Assembly (NCBI RefSeq): GCF_964340395.1 | Contig: NC_135550.1 | Span: 16,349,484-16,413,483, forward strand | Reading direction: 5' to 3' | DNA length: 64,000 nucleotides | Origin: Glandiceps talaboti | Lineage: Eukaryota; Hemichordata; Enteropneusta; Spengelidae | Part shown: positions 1 through 12,915 of the stretch, in pieces | How positions within the stretch are numbered: the stretch's first letter is position 1 | Layout of the letters: each line of letters opens with the position of its first letter | Made by a program: the position numbers and the translations under genes | Notes under the pieces: model-generated | Databases searched by the model: none | What the model was told of the DNA's origin: nothing | Seen by the model: only the letters and a program-made list of their open reading frames with translations

Positions 1-105
1 ACATACATACATACATACATACATACATACATTCATACATACATACACACACAGAGACAGACAGAAAAACAAACAAACAAACACACAGACACATACACAC
101 TATCT

Positions 106-145
<40 letters not shown>

Positions 146-182
146 AACAAACAAACAAACGCACATAGACACAGACACAATC

Positions 183-255
<73 letters not shown>

Positions 256-256
256 C
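1..256. repeat. Compound tetranucleotide microsatellite
   Basis: The window opens in (ATAC)n, then mixed AAAC, ACAG and CAGA runs, ending in a long (ACAG)n block at about 183-255. It is simple sequence with no coding potential. The stretch 257-628 holds nothing I recognise. Confidence 0.95.
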
Positions 257-628
257 TGGCATACAGTGACAGTGCCAGAAGTAGTACTGCTGAACCTTCA
301 TTGGAGAACGATACCCCACACCCTACCGCATGTACATGTTTTATTCAGACTGGGTTGATACGACAGATTACAATGTTAGATACATACACTAATAGTGTAT
401 GTATGAACTTCTATATCTGTTACATTTCCTCAATCATTTCCTCAGGTTAAGTCGGGATTTCGAGAGAGGGTATCTGAGAACATCAACAAAGTTATTTTTC
501 CATACAAGTATACATACATGATTACTTGAATATATACATGTACTTGAATAGCATTTAGCATTATGTACTTCTGTATAGTCTGCCACGGGTAATAAACGGT
601 CTTGTGTTTTGATTTTCATAAAGATACC

Positions 629-664
629 CCACAGTCCCTCGATCACGTGATAGAGGGACTGTGG
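629..664. repeat. 36-bp near-perfect palindrome centred on CACGTG
   Basis: Arms CCACAGTCCCTC and GAGGGACTGTGG flank ATCACGTGAT. 17 of 18 base pairs match, the exception being 641 against 652. There is no loop. It lies just outside the inverted-repeat element at 686-1550 and could be a separate foldback insertion. Confidence 0.8.
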
Positions 665-685
665 ATACCCCATCCTTGGGCCACA

Positions 686-1550
686 AGGGAGCCTTCAGTA
701 TTTACAGGGGGAGGGCCGGAGGAATCAGGAGGGTCACATTTTACAAACCTGTTCTTGGGGGAGGGTCATATTTTGCATTATAATGTTTGGGGGGAGGGTC
801 ACATTTTACAATCCGTTGTTTTGTGACCAAATTGAAGATTCAATGACTGTCAATTTGTTTTTGTGTGTTTTGAGACGTAAAAGTGAGATGAGCACTCAAC
901 ATGTATTTTTACGAGTACTTTGCATGCCAAAGTACAAATACATATATTGGAAGAAAATTGTTTAATAAAACGATGCATTTTTATTATTGAGTGCACCATC
1001 TCATCTTATCACTCACATTGTCAGTGAATGATGTCGTTAAAATATCTACATATAATTAACAGTTATAGTAAGCGATGCCGAGTTATCACTCTTTTAATGA
1101 AGGAATAGTTACATTGTATACATTGGTCTTTCAAATCTGTACTGCACAATGGCATTCTCCCTCTTCGTTGCAAAATTAAACTCTGCATAAACAATAAACA
1201 AATAAATATCATTAAATAGAACATGGAAAGCACGTTTTAGATACTAAATAGATTGTGTATGATTATAAGAGAAATGTAACTAGGCAGTCTTTTACTGTTT
1301 GTCACTTTATCTGTACAAATATTGCTTTCTAATACAGAGTCAAAATCATTTAATTTGTATGTGTACTTATAATGGGAAGATTGATTAACGTTCAATATAT
1401 GCAGTTGTCATGGGGAGGGTCATGTTTTACAAAATGGGACAAAGGGGAGGGTCACTTGTTATTAAAAATGGTGAATGGGGGTCGTGTTTTACTTAACAGA
1501 CCATGTGTGATTTCATCCGCCCCCCCCCCTGTAAATACTGAAGGCTCCCT
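686..1550. mobile_element. Non-autonomous DNA transposon with terminal inverted repeats
   Basis: Positions 686-711 begin AGGGAGCCTTCAGTATTTAC and continue with a G run. Positions 1525-1550 are the inverted copy. Inside each end are several copies of GGGGAGGGTCACATTTTACA-like subterminal repeats (about 730, 755, 790 on the left; 1410, 1445, 1480 on the right). There is no transposase reading frame in the 865 bp, so it would depend on another element. GTGGATAC is also repeated in inverted form just outside both ends. I see no clear target-site duplication, so the superfamily is not assigned. Confidence 0.7.
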
Positions 1551-1859
1551 AATAGTATCCACTATGGATTGACAGCATTTCAGCAACATACACATTCCTG
1601 CCATTGGTGGCGCTCTACTATGAGACCACAGGGAACTGGCAGCATATATGTGAAGATTTACATGTTTTTGACTATTTTTATGTTCAAATAAAGATGATAC
1701 AATATGTTGAGTGTAATTTATTCCTAATGTTTACCTTTGGGTTTTTTCGCAGCTAGAGTGAACATTTGCCGTCTGATTGTCTGTTCACCAACATGCAAAA
1801 TCATCTATTCATGGTTTAGTACCCAAAAATTCTAGGATATCCCTCTGATTGAGTGTGAA

Positions 1860-2035
1860 CTATTACCATGTGCTAATTCTGATGTTGTTGTTTTTATTTT
1901 TATGTCTAAGTTGTTGTTGCATGTTATGTATATTGTATTTGTGATTATATGTTCCAGTGCAAACACGTCAATTTCCCCACGGGTATTAATAAATTCTTAT
2001 CTTATCTTATCTTATCTTATCTTATCTTATCTTAT
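1860..2035 (+). mobile_element. 3' tail of a non-LTR retrotransposon (5' truncated)
   Basis: A TTGTTGTTGC-rich stretch leads to AATTTCCCCACGGGTATTAA, then AATAAA and a (TTATC)n tail at about 1996-2035. Such an ending (short 3' UTR, CCCCACGGG, then a pentanucleotide run) is typical of many invertebrate LINEs. Only the tail is present and no reverse transcriptase frame is visible. The family is an inference. Confidence 0.5.
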
Positions 2036-2159
2036 AAATCTAATTGATGGCAAATGTACGTGCATGGCCGCGCAGAAGGTGATCTCAATATAACCAAAAA
2101 TGTTCGTCAGCTTGGTAGATCAAATGATTTACAAAGGTTATTATTAACATACAAGCAAT

Positions 2160-2290
2160 TCAAACAAAGACAGGGGCATCGAACTACCTATCATGATCTA
2201 CAATCGGATGATCATACTGCCACCTAGTGGTCAGCTGTAACTATGGAATTTGTCATTCTGATGAGGATGGTCGACCAAGACAGCTCGATG
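2160..2290 (+). repeat. Dispersed repeat, copy A (partner at 57113-57240)
   Basis: The block contains ATCTACAATCGGATGATCAT, GCCACCTAGTGGTCAGC and CATTCTGATGAGGAT in the same order and spacing as a segment in the two-pore channel gene 55 kb away, in the same orientation. The copies differ by scattered substitutions. It has no coding frame and is probably a short interspersed or MITE-like element. Confidence 0.75.
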
Positions 2291-2615
2291 CTAAAAGAAA
2301 AGTTGAACTGCCTGTGTGTTATAACCTTTGTAAATCATTTGATCTCAATATATCGTAATATTTATGGTTGCAATCTGCCGCTATGGTTGCATGATGTCAC
2401 GATATTGTAGGGCGCCACCAACAGGTCCATCTTATGCAGATTGGGGTAGCTAAACCCAGATATCCAGTCATCAATGTACTTTGAATGAGATTTATTATAA
2501 TTCATTGTTTTTATAGTAATTCTTGAAGTTAATCAGCCCTAGATTTTTTATTGATGTACTTTTACCGAGATTTAGTTATACTTACGATAGAAATTAATTG
2601 TAGTCAATCAGATCA

Positions 2616-2691
2616 CATATTGTTATACCACTGTGAATGCTGATGTACAGTTAATATTGTTATACCACTGTGAATGCTGATGTACAGTTAA
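2616..2691. repeat. Tandem duplication of about 37 bp
   Basis: Two adjacent near-identical copies of a unit containing TTATACCACTGTGAATGCTG. The flanks (2292-3470) are otherwise AT-rich and unremarkable apart from T runs near 2787-2811. Confidence 0.85.
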
Positions 2692-3474
2692 AAGTAAAAC
2701 CGATATTTTCACTGTTGATTAGGCCTAATAAATAATTGTGTAGTTCCGAATACGCTCAGTTTTAAAATAGGTGGGGTAGGTAGATTTTTTTTTTTTTATT
2801 ATATTTTTTTTTCTGTGCGAGTGTCTAGTTCACTGGTCTTTTTGATTGTTTTCCAAATGGTCTCTGTGTTATTTATTTCTTCCTTTCAGATGCTAGATGT
2901 ACAGCCATTACAGATTGAAAGATCAGTTTTATATTGTCTTTTTTAAGTTGATGGCAGTTTCCGCATCCACTATTTCTCGTGAGGCTTCACAATTTTTGTG
3001 ATTTTATTATTTTTTTCTCGAATACGTAAAAGGAAAGTTAAGGGTCGGCAGTGAAAAGCTAGGTGGGGGTCGGGTAACCGGAACCAAACAAATTATTTTT
3101 TTAGGCCTTACGCATATTCGATAAATTATGCATCTTCAGAAATATGTGGTGTTTGCTCCTTGTCACTAGCAAATGGTATCGGTGGTTTTTATACCCAAAG
3201 TACGTCCGTGTGCAAGGAATCGATGCGCAATCTCGGGGTTTTAGATAGAGATGAACCTTCGGAGATGGTACACAGCGTGATGATATGTAGCTATAGGGTT
3301 GAACGGAACGGATATTTCTACAGTTACGTCCCTTGTAGAGTATGTACAATTGTGTGACCATTTCAAACAGAGGAAAACATATAGTAAATATTCTTGTTGC
3401 ATAGAAACTTAGTGGATACTGATTTGTAATTAATCTGTTGTTGATGTTTGTCAGTATTCATTTTTGTATGTTTT

Positions 3475-3602
3475 TGTTTGTATGTATGTATGTATGTATG
3501 TATGTATGTATGTATGTATGTATGTATGTATGTATGTATGTATGTATGTATGTATGTATGTATGTATGTATGTATGTATGTATGTATGTTTGTTTGTTTG
3601 TC
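3475..3602. repeat. (TATG)n microsatellite
   Basis: About 120 bp of uninterrupted TATG, ending in TTTG units. Long open frames across it on both strands are artefacts of the repeat. Confidence 0.98.
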
Positions 3603-4272
3603 TTCGTAAACAAAACTAACTAAGCGGGAGCCCCCTGTACATGTGGTTTCACTATTCACAAGCTAACTCATTCATTTATTTATTTAGATCTATAATAGGT
3701 CAATGTAATGGATAATTTCAATGAAAGTCTTAGTCTATCAGCTAGCCCTCGGATGTTCTTCCGATAAAATACGACACACAGCCGAACAACGCTATCGAGG
3801 ATGGAACATCAACATCCGAGTTCGGGCAAGCCCTCACATGCGAACTTCGTTCGCTTAAAGTTATAGCATCGAAAGAAAGCCCGAACGTCTAGCAGCAAGA
3901 CTATGAAAGTCTGTGTCTGTCTCAAAAACTGATAAAATCTATAGATGCCTGTATCAAATGTAAGAAAATGGTCGACTTTGCTCAGTTCGACTTTGTTCAC
4001 AGAAGTTGTCTGTTGCTAAATTGTGTTTTAATCGTAAATATAAATAGTGAAATTCTTTTCTTCGTAATGTATAATTTCACACGGTAAATTGTACTGGGGA
4101 CCCCCTTGCTCACCCTATGGTTTTTAAGAAATTTCTGCAAATGCTATCGGTAAAGAACCGTTGGTTCAATTCTCACCGCCCCCTGTCATAAATATTTTTT
4201 GTTCCCTGGTATTTGATGTTAGTCTGACAACTAGTATTATCCACGCGTACGTCCAATGGGGTGTAAAATTAG

Positions 4273-4315
4273 CATATGCTCAGACCACTAACTTTTTAGT
4301 GGTTTGAGGCATATG
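4273..4315. repeat. Short hairpin element, CTCAGACCACT family, copy 1
   Basis: CATATGCTCAGACCACTAA is followed after 4 bases by TTAGTGGTTTGAGGCATATG, which forms a stem of about 19 pairs with one bulge. It is related to the hairpins at 5801-5838 and 6072-6089. Between them lies anonymous sequence. Confidence 0.75.
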
Positions 4316-5800
4316 TAATGACACAAGGGCCACTTTTTATGCATGTGCATTATATACAATGTTTGCAAAGTATGTCACGTTATACAATGATTGGTCCATT
4401 CTTCCTTTTATGACATCATACGGATAGGCGGGACATGGCAGTTGCAATTCAAGACGGAGAGTGTACATAAATTTAGGCAGTCACGTGACACCGAGGGGAT
4501 TCCCTGTGTCTTAAAATAGAATGTATTTCATAAAACATTTTGCTAAAACCGAACCCCGTTCATAATTTTGATGTGAAGCATTTTCTGCATTCTGTAGTAA
4601 TCTGTTTTGTTATCTGTAGACCAGGGCCAGATTGACCACAACATGATAATTTATTGTACGATCTTGTCCTATGTTTTTGTCTAAAGATCATCTCGGGTCA
4701 GTGGAACAAACCAAAAAGTAAGGTAGGGAAGTCAAAACGTATTTCTGTTTTCCCCCTACAACGATCAAACATATGATGAATATCTGTGGACAGAAATGTG
4801 TCATACTTTACAAAATAAACACATTTCCCATAAACAATTTATGACAATTACGGTCACTATTTCTTCTCTTCACACGTAGAGATCCACAGCATCACCTCGC
4901 ATAAAGTTGACGTACTCTATTGGAAAATTCCCTAAGACTAACTGAGCAGGCGCAGGTCTTTCATCGTTACAATTCACTGGGTCACTGTTCAATAGAATTC
5001 AGTAATGTATATTTCTGTCTGAGAATTTTCTTCAAAAATTATATTATTCACAGAGGAGTTTCAAATTTACAAGCATGACCGACATGCGCGTTACTTTTCG
5101 TGGGAATTTCCACTGCACAATATCACCCAAAACATGGCGTGATAGGTGCGTGATTGCAATATTCCAGAATATTCGAAGGGGAAATTTGTTTACAGATCCG
5201 TTTTATCGATTTTTCGTTCGAATACTATTTGTGTTAATACATCTAACTTGTTTCTATTAATTCGTATCCCTTGCTATCACCTGAAGTCAACCAACAGGTC
5301 CAGAAAATATCTTCAAAATATTCGTTGTTTTTTGCAACAAGAATCCTCAAATCGAACTGGTCCTACAGGTACCGCCACGCTGCACGTAAAAATACTTGAA
5401 AGAACATTGTGATTAAATGACGACTTTGATCTATGTACCTTTATATTGCCCCCCCCCCCCGAGAATGTACTGCCGACGTTACAATATAGTCTAGTATGTG
5501 GATTTTTTGGCACAAATTGCTATCACTGAGCATGATGAGGAATGTATATGTCCCTGGATGTACCTGTATTCACTTGGAATGTTATAATCGTAACGTAAAA
5601 CGGAACCCCCTTTCTAAGTCTTGTTAGTTGTAAGCCTTGCGCATAGAAATGTCTGACTTCTATTCGTATTCAGTATTTGCTCTCTTTTTAAATCTATCTT
5701 TTCCATTCCATTGTCCTTATGACTGACTTGTTCAGGCGTGTTCTCACCTCTGGAGAACTTTGGCTTTTTCAGACTCGTCTAGTTAAATGATGTATATAAT

Positions 5801-5838
5801 ACGTGCTCAGACCACTGACGAAGTGGTCTGAGATACGT
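5801..5838. repeat. Short hairpin element, CTCAGACCACT family, copy 2
   Basis: ACGTGCTCAGACCACT and AGTGGTCTGAGATACGT form an almost perfect 16-pair stem with a 5-base loop. Confidence 0.8.
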
Positions 5839-6071
5839 GTAATAGTTCTCTGTGATCTCTTTGGTGGAGATGATCGTAACGTGTATAGGACAAGACTATA
5901 TAATAGCCACAATGTAGGTACTTCGCAAGTTTTGTATTGTGTCACAGATTGTGAGTGTGTGAAGTTAACAATAGATAGGATATGTATATATTAAACGGCT
6001 GAAATCTGAAGTTGTCTGTGACTTTTGCCGAGCCAAGTTTTGGCTACTGAGTGGTAAAAAACATGTGCCAA

Positions 6072-6089
6072 CTCAGACCACTGTCTGAG
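6072..6089. repeat. Short hairpin element, CTCAGACCACT family, reduced copy 3
   Basis: CTCAGACCACTGTCTGAG keeps a 7-pair stem and a 4-base loop. From here to about 7600 I see no genes, repeats or other features. Confidence 0.5.
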
Positions 6090-7605
6090 CAGTGTGTGAA
6101 TTCATCCACCAAGTGTATGTCCAGCTTACAATCTCTGTACCCTCGAATTAGCCAAGTGAGTGAGACTGTTCCGTAACCTAGTCCTCTTATTCCCCGTCAT
6201 CTACAGAACTTTAAATTTAAACTTTTAAGTACTTTCCAGCTTGATAAGAAACGATAAACTTCACCTTGGACTTTTGAAAATGAAATAAAAGTTTGTAAAG
6301 TAAGTGTATCGTATATGGTATCGCAATGCTTACATACGAATATGTGTAAACGAATTCTACCAGTGGTTCACATTCTACCAGAACTTTAACTTTTCGAATG
6401 ACATTTGCAAAACTTTCAAACATGACAAACAGATTGTCGAATCATAAATCACAAAAGGGCGTATGAGTTTTTCCGCTCTAGCTATTTCAAACTATTCAAG
6501 TTTCAATCGGTAAACTTTTCATTCCCTTTTTTCTCAAGTTTTGTCATCAGTCCACATAGAAATGTAACAAGGTTTGTCTCGTAGGTTAAAACTGTAATTG
6601 GTATCCGTGCTGTCATGTCATACACAAGGATATGATTAAACATGAAAAGAGCCTGAGGGGTTCATAAATAAGCATCTTGACCATTACATACATGTATATG
6701 TTAGCATGACTACCCGCATTATTACTGTGCAACTGCATAAATTGTCACAAATGAGAATTTCAAACCACACCGGGAACTTAGATTGCTTAGATTGACGTTT
6801 TTCCTTGGGAACGTATCAAACAAATCCTGCTACTACAAATGTTCCTGTATCAATATACACTATATACTGTTTCCACAGAGTTAGGGGAAGGAATTATAAC
6901 ATAATGATAAGCTAGTCTGTATATTAATATATTGACAAGGAAAACAAACGATCTAAGAAACATGTGCTACACGTCCCTGTGTTTTGAGCTGCATTGTGTC
7001 ATATGAATGTACATGTCACAATGAATTTAGTGTCATTGTGTCATTTTGTTTTGTTATTTAACAATGAAAAACACAATAGTTAACCCGAAGAAAATACCGA
7101 TGGTGTTACTGAGTATAAATCATTGAACTATTCACGTGCGAAGGGCTTTTTGGCGCCAACATAGTCTACACAAGGATGACACTCGATTTCAGTAGCCGAA
7201 TTCCGAATGATAAACAAAACTAGTGTGTAGAACTTATTACTAGTATTATATGTAACGATCTCGAAATACTACATAAACAAAACAGAAAAAAAGCAAATCC
7301 ATGTACATTATTTATACTACCCCCTCTCGTGTCACAACTCAAAACAGCAAGACGGAAATGGTGATCAACGCCGCCGTACATACAACAAGGCAAGATATGT
7401 ACATGTAAGCCTTATATAAAAAAAAATTAAGATGTTTGTCTAAGATCCACATCATTCATATGAAAATAGAAAACATGCAAAAAATATATGGGTGTTTAAT
7501 TATCCGTTCTAGAAAGATCTGGGTATTCTTTCACGTCGAACATAAAATGATCACGTGTTTAGCCAAATAAGCTCAGCTCATTAACATATGCACTCCACAC
7601 AACCT

Positions 7606-7613
7606 GTATATAG
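7606..7613 (+). promoter_or_regulatory. Candidate TATA box of the inositol synthase gene
   Basis: GTATATAG lies about 30 bases before GTGAATCACCAGTTCG, a plausible start region at about 7635-7645. A CACGTG-type E-box (TCACGTGT) is at about 7551. The placement fits a noncoding first exon ending at a strong donor at 7799, but there is no transcript evidence. Confidence 0.35.
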
Positions 7614-7636
7614 CCAGTTGCTGAGAAGAAGTGAAT

Positions 7637-7799
7637 CACCAGTTCGAAGCCGACGTTGTTAGGTGGCTGACGGTACAACAGTAAACGCCAATCGACGCAC
7701 TCAACTTGTTCGCATCATATACAGTTCCAGAAATACCCAAAGCAATTTGTTCGGATCAGCGATATTAATTTTACTACTGTAGGGCAATATTTTATCTAC
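7637..7799 (+). other. Candidate 5' untranslated exon of the inositol synthase gene
   Basis: The first coding exon is preceded by a clean acceptor (TTCTGTTCACAG, AG at 9531-9532), only 11 bases before the ATG, so an upstream untranslated exon must exist. The best donor upstream is CTACG/GTAAGTAA at 7799/7800, downstream of the candidate TATA box. The resulting 1.7 kb intron (7800-9532) holds no other recognisable gene. Confidence 0.4.
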
Positions 7800-9543
7800 G
7801 TAAGTAACTATATTTTTCATATTTTTTATTCTTACATTTTGATAACTTGTCGACGCTTTTCCCTCGATCATGTAAACATTTTTCCCCTAGTTTATTCTCA
7901 CTGCCCTTACCACAACAAGCTCTTCAAAATATTAGTACATGCAAGCGATAGTTGTGTACCCAAGTTTATGGTTTCAGTACGTGGCATAACTGAAGCGTTG
8001 GGGTCATGTCATGACAGTACTATAAAAATTCCATACAAATTACACTATGGTTACACAGTGCAGATCGGATGCCTGGATCAAAATTTGGTCGAATCTGTTT
8101 ATACCGTATTTGTAGATGTCACGCCATGGTGGCGAGCTACCTTGCTTGATTCTTCAATGTTGATCTTCTTTTGTTTCTGCCACCGCCTTAGAGAAACGAG
8201 AAGTTATTTTTAGAAAGTCAGATCGTCCGATCTGTATGAAAGCTAACAAATAAGCATCGTATTTGGCGCATATCGCTGTTTATGCGAAAACGAGGCGAGG
8301 AAGCGCCCCCGTCTTGACTTACGTCATCGCGTCACCATCGCATGATTTATACTAAATTTGCATGTGAATGCGTATGTAGTTTTCACACCTGTCAGTCACC
8401 GGCTTGAAGACACGCCTCTAGGACCGACGTGTGAGAAGAAGTCAACGCCGGATAATTCCTGTTCGATAAGGTTCAGACGTGTGCGTGTTTTACTCCATTA
8501 CATGCAAGAAGATGGATATACATCTCGACAGGGCAAAGTTCTGTGTAGTAAAGTATTTAGGGGAATTTATTTCCATTTTCGCCAACGCTGTCTATATTCG
8601 CAGACACTGTCTACATAGTCTTCCGCTGTACATGTACACAACAGAACAGTTACTCATTGTCGCATGGGTCTTACAAAAGGGGAGGAGTAAAATTTCATTC
8701 ACTGTATTTTCTTTAAATTTTTCCCCATCCATTCATAAATGGGAGCCTTCGTGTAACGTTGATTTCCATCAAGTCAATGGAAGTGTGTATGTTTTCTCAG
8801 AGATTTTGTTCTTCAATTAAAAAAATCCATGTCAATTTATAAACAGTCATGTACTGTTTTGTACACAATTTTTTTAAAAACTTATCCGCAACTCACGGTG
8901 TCGAATTTATTGTGCTACTAGAACCATGAACGGCGTCTTTCTCAACATACATTGAATAACTGCATGCCATGTAGGATCGCGAAATCCGGTTCGGAATCTC
9001 ATATCACTGGCAAACGTGTTCAGCAAGGACACAGTATACAATAATGAACGTTCTGATTCACACAACATTCTCGCAAACTAGAGCTATTATTTCTTCGAAA
9101 TAAAAGTAGGGACCTGCTCGTTAAAAACGGTACCGTAAAACGGTCGTGGTTTGCGACGATGGATTACAATAATTGTAGCTTTTATTTTCAACTTCTGTTT
9201 TTTATCTGTTGAAAGTCAGCGGAGTTTGTCAATAGGTAAATTACTATAGTTACTACAAACTGTTGTGTAACAACTGCATTGTTCGTTTATGGTAATCACC
9301 GACCTTGACGCGATGTGTTTTAAATCGGAATACCAGTGAAAGTCCTAGTCTAGTTCCTATAAGCACAGACAAGTTAGAAGGTATCTTTTACGATTTACAA
9401 CTCCACTCACTTTAAATAGAGACCATGTCGGCATCCATACTGTGAAATTCCTAAACCCACCATTGCTAAAGATTATGCGGTGTCTTCCGTAAAACCTTCA
9501 TGCTAATACATAATATTTCTTTCTGTTCACAGTGCAATTCACA

Positions 9544-9813
9544 ATGTCTTTCAATGTCAAGAGTCCAAATGTTGAGTATTCTGAGGGCCAGATAGTGAGT
9601 CAATACAACTATGAGACCACAGAAGTGACACAAGAGAATGGCACCCTTACAGCTACCCCAAAGCAGACCAAGTTTACTTTTCGTACCGAACGCAAGAAGC
9701 CAAAACTTGGATGTATGTTGGTTGGATGGGGAGGCAATAATGGGACAACAGTGACAGCTGCTGTGATTGCTAACTCACTGAAATTGTCATGGGAAACAAA
9801 AAGCGGCGTTCTG
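9544..9813 (+). CDS. ISYNA1: Inositol synthase coding exon 1 (residues 1-90)
   Basis: It starts at ATG 9544, 11 bases after the acceptor at 9531-9532. It contains the N-terminal strand region and the NAD-binding GWGGNNG loop, and ends KSGVL before donor GTGAGT. Phase 0. Confidence 0.95.
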
Positions 9814-12800
9814 GTGAGTTGTACATTTACTCATCATCAAGATGGGACTTTATGATTTAAAGGGGGAATACCACTCTAGGAAATAAAGGTATGTTCATAA
9901 ACTTTGGGTTCTGGTGAGTCATTTTCACATCGCATGAATTTAGCTCAGTTGCCAAGCAACACTAAAATTGAAACTCTGCTTCACCTCTATTGTGTTTTTG
10001 CAGTGGTGCACTTGTCACTTCATGGGTCTCAGCACACATGAATATGTATTAGATAAACAAAGACTAACAATAACAGAAACACAATAAACACAACAGGATC
10101 TTTTGCCCAATCACATTGAACACTGACAAGCATTGTTATTCTTTTACAGTGCAATAAAAACAGACTTCTAATGAGAACGTAACACTTGGACTTGATGATT
10201 TTAATGGCTGTTTCTAACTGATAATCAACATTTAAAGAGTTTTCAAGTGAAATTTATGTGATGTGAAATCAGGAAATGACTCAGAAGAGCTCAAAGTTTA
10301 TAAAATGTATACCTTTATTTCCTGGAGTGGCATGCCCCTTTGAATAAGGTAGAGTGTCTGTGTCAAGGAACAAATATCAAACTTATTCAAATCTGTCCAA
10401 ACTTTTCCATATGAAAGCTTATTCCTGGTCCTGTGAAATAATAAAATACATTTTGGGGTTCATCGTCTTGTCTTCAAGGAAATCAACAATCTTTTATTTT
10501 CCCATAGAGTTGGCACTGTGTTCAAGTCAGCATCCAACTTGAATTCTAAAATGACTTGCATTTATTATCATTTTGGCCTCTACTTCAAAAGTTTGTACAA
10601 AGACCCATGATTTTTTTCCCTTTCATTCTAGCTGACTTTGGCTTGAAGTTTTCTAGTACAAAGTTACAGAAAAAGTTTGAAATTTAGATTTTTAGCACAG
10701 CTGAACTGATAAAAAAATTCTAGCATGGATCAGCATGTGGGATATATAATTCTTTAAAAAGGGGTACAGGTGTGCTACAATACCATTGGCGCTATTTTCA
10801 ATTAATAACATAATGTAGCTATGATTTTTTCTACTGGTAGGACATCATGAAACAACATAGGCCAAGTATGTGCTAGTTACTCATTATCATTATGGGGGGG
10901 AAAAACTGTAAAACTGAGTAAAAGTTTGTTATTTTACATCCAGGAAGTGATGTGTAAAATAAAATGGGGAGATACAAGTAATCACATGAAGTAATCAAAC
11001 TATGTATGCATGTGATGTTTCAATATACTGGGAAGCAACAGATCTGCACAGACTGGGAGTGACATAGTGATTACTTGTGTTTTTATAAAACACATCTTTA
11101 CATAAAATAACAAACATTATAATACATTTGCGATTATTGAGTTAAAAACACAATACATGGTGGGTGTTGTTTTATTAAATTGATATAGCTTTACCATGTT
11201 TTAAAGTGGAGTTATTTTTTTCATTAAAAATCCAAAATAAATACCCATTTTTCATCCATATGGCCATGTAAAAAAAAAACTGCCCAAAGTCAGAAAACAG
11301 TAGCCAAAATACAATAATTATTTGAAATTATTTGGTTAAAGTTTTTTATGTATGCCAATAATGGTGTATGTTTTTCATTATGTTTGCAGCATGCCAATTA
11401 CTTTGGTTCCCTGACACAATCCTCCACAGTATGTCTGGGAACCGGATCACAGGGTGATGTATATATTCCATTCAAAGACATACTCCCTATGGTGGATCCA
11501 AATGACATTGTCTTTGATGGCTGGGATATTTCATCATTGAACTTGGCAGAAGCCATGGAGAGGGCTGAAGTACTTGACATTCAATTACAAAAGCAACTTC
11601 GTCCACACATGGAGAAATTCAAACCACGTCCATCCATCTATTTCCCTGATTTCATCGCAGCAAATCAGGCTGATCGTGCTAATAATGTTTTGACAGGAAC
11701 CAAGCAGGAACAGATGGACCAGATCCGTAGAGATATCAGGGACTTCAAGAATACCAACGACCTGGACAAAGTAAGTTTAGATACTGTCATGCCTCCATGT
11801 TATCACTGAGCTGATGGTCGAGAACAATATGACTACTCCCTGTGTTTATCCAAAACAACAAATTTCATAAAAAATACAACTGTGGGTTCATGTGATTCAT
11901 AAACATTCACATACTCGTGCATTTGTATACACACATATACATACACATACATATTACATACATACATACATACATAATACATACACATACATACATACAT
12001 ACATACATACATACATACATACATACATACATACATACACTTCTATAATATATACGTATCTGCAGATTAAGTACATTGTAAAGATGAGAAATCCACTAAA
12101 ATATAACCATTATGTTTTGTCTTTACTTAGATAATTATCCTGTGGACTGCCAACACTGAACGTTTCTCTGATGTAGAAGCAGGACTTAATAAGACAGCTG
12201 ATGAGCTTTTGGCATCCATCAGAGCAGGGAAAGAAGAAGTGTCTCCATCCACAGTGTTTGCTGTGGCCAGTATTCTAGAAAACTGTGCCTACATCAATGG
12301 TTCCCCCCAGAATACACTAGTACCAGGGGTCATTGACCTTGCATCTAAACACAAAGTTTTCATTGGTGGAGATGATTTCAAGTCTGGACAGACTAAGATC
12401 AAGTCTGTCCTGGTGGATTTCCTCGTTAGTGCTGGTCTCAAGGTAAGATTATATATGTACCCAATCAAAGCTTGGTACATTACAGTATTTTTTGCCATGA
12501 TTTTAACACCTTTGTACACTTGGCCTACCTGTAGCCTTGAAGAACTGGGTGGTGCTACTACCAATTTAGCTATTCAAAAATATCCGCCATTTTGATTTTT
12601 TGAATTCCGCTTGTACACTGAGTAATTTCACAAAAGAATCAAAATTGTAGTTTGGATAGCTGATATACAGCACCAGTCCTTCAAGACTACAGGTATGCTA
12701 AATTGGACTACGAAATGTGGTGAAACTCATTTTTTTATTGAATATTGTATCGTCATTGTTTTGGGAAGTCCTGGTTCCTGGTTTGGTTATAATATTAGAC

Positions 12801-12865
12801 ACCACAGACACACACACACACACACACACACTAAAGCATATAATATTTGATACACTCAGCCTTGA

Positions 12866-12915
<50 letters not shown>

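Noticed and set aside
4150-4190. tRNA T-arm-like GGTTCAATTCTCACC
   Set aside because: No matching acceptor, D or anticodon stems could be arranged around it.
7839-8213. 124-codon open frame on the + strand
   Set aside because: No recognisable domain and no splice context. It lies in the likely 5' intron of inositol synthase and is compatible with chance.
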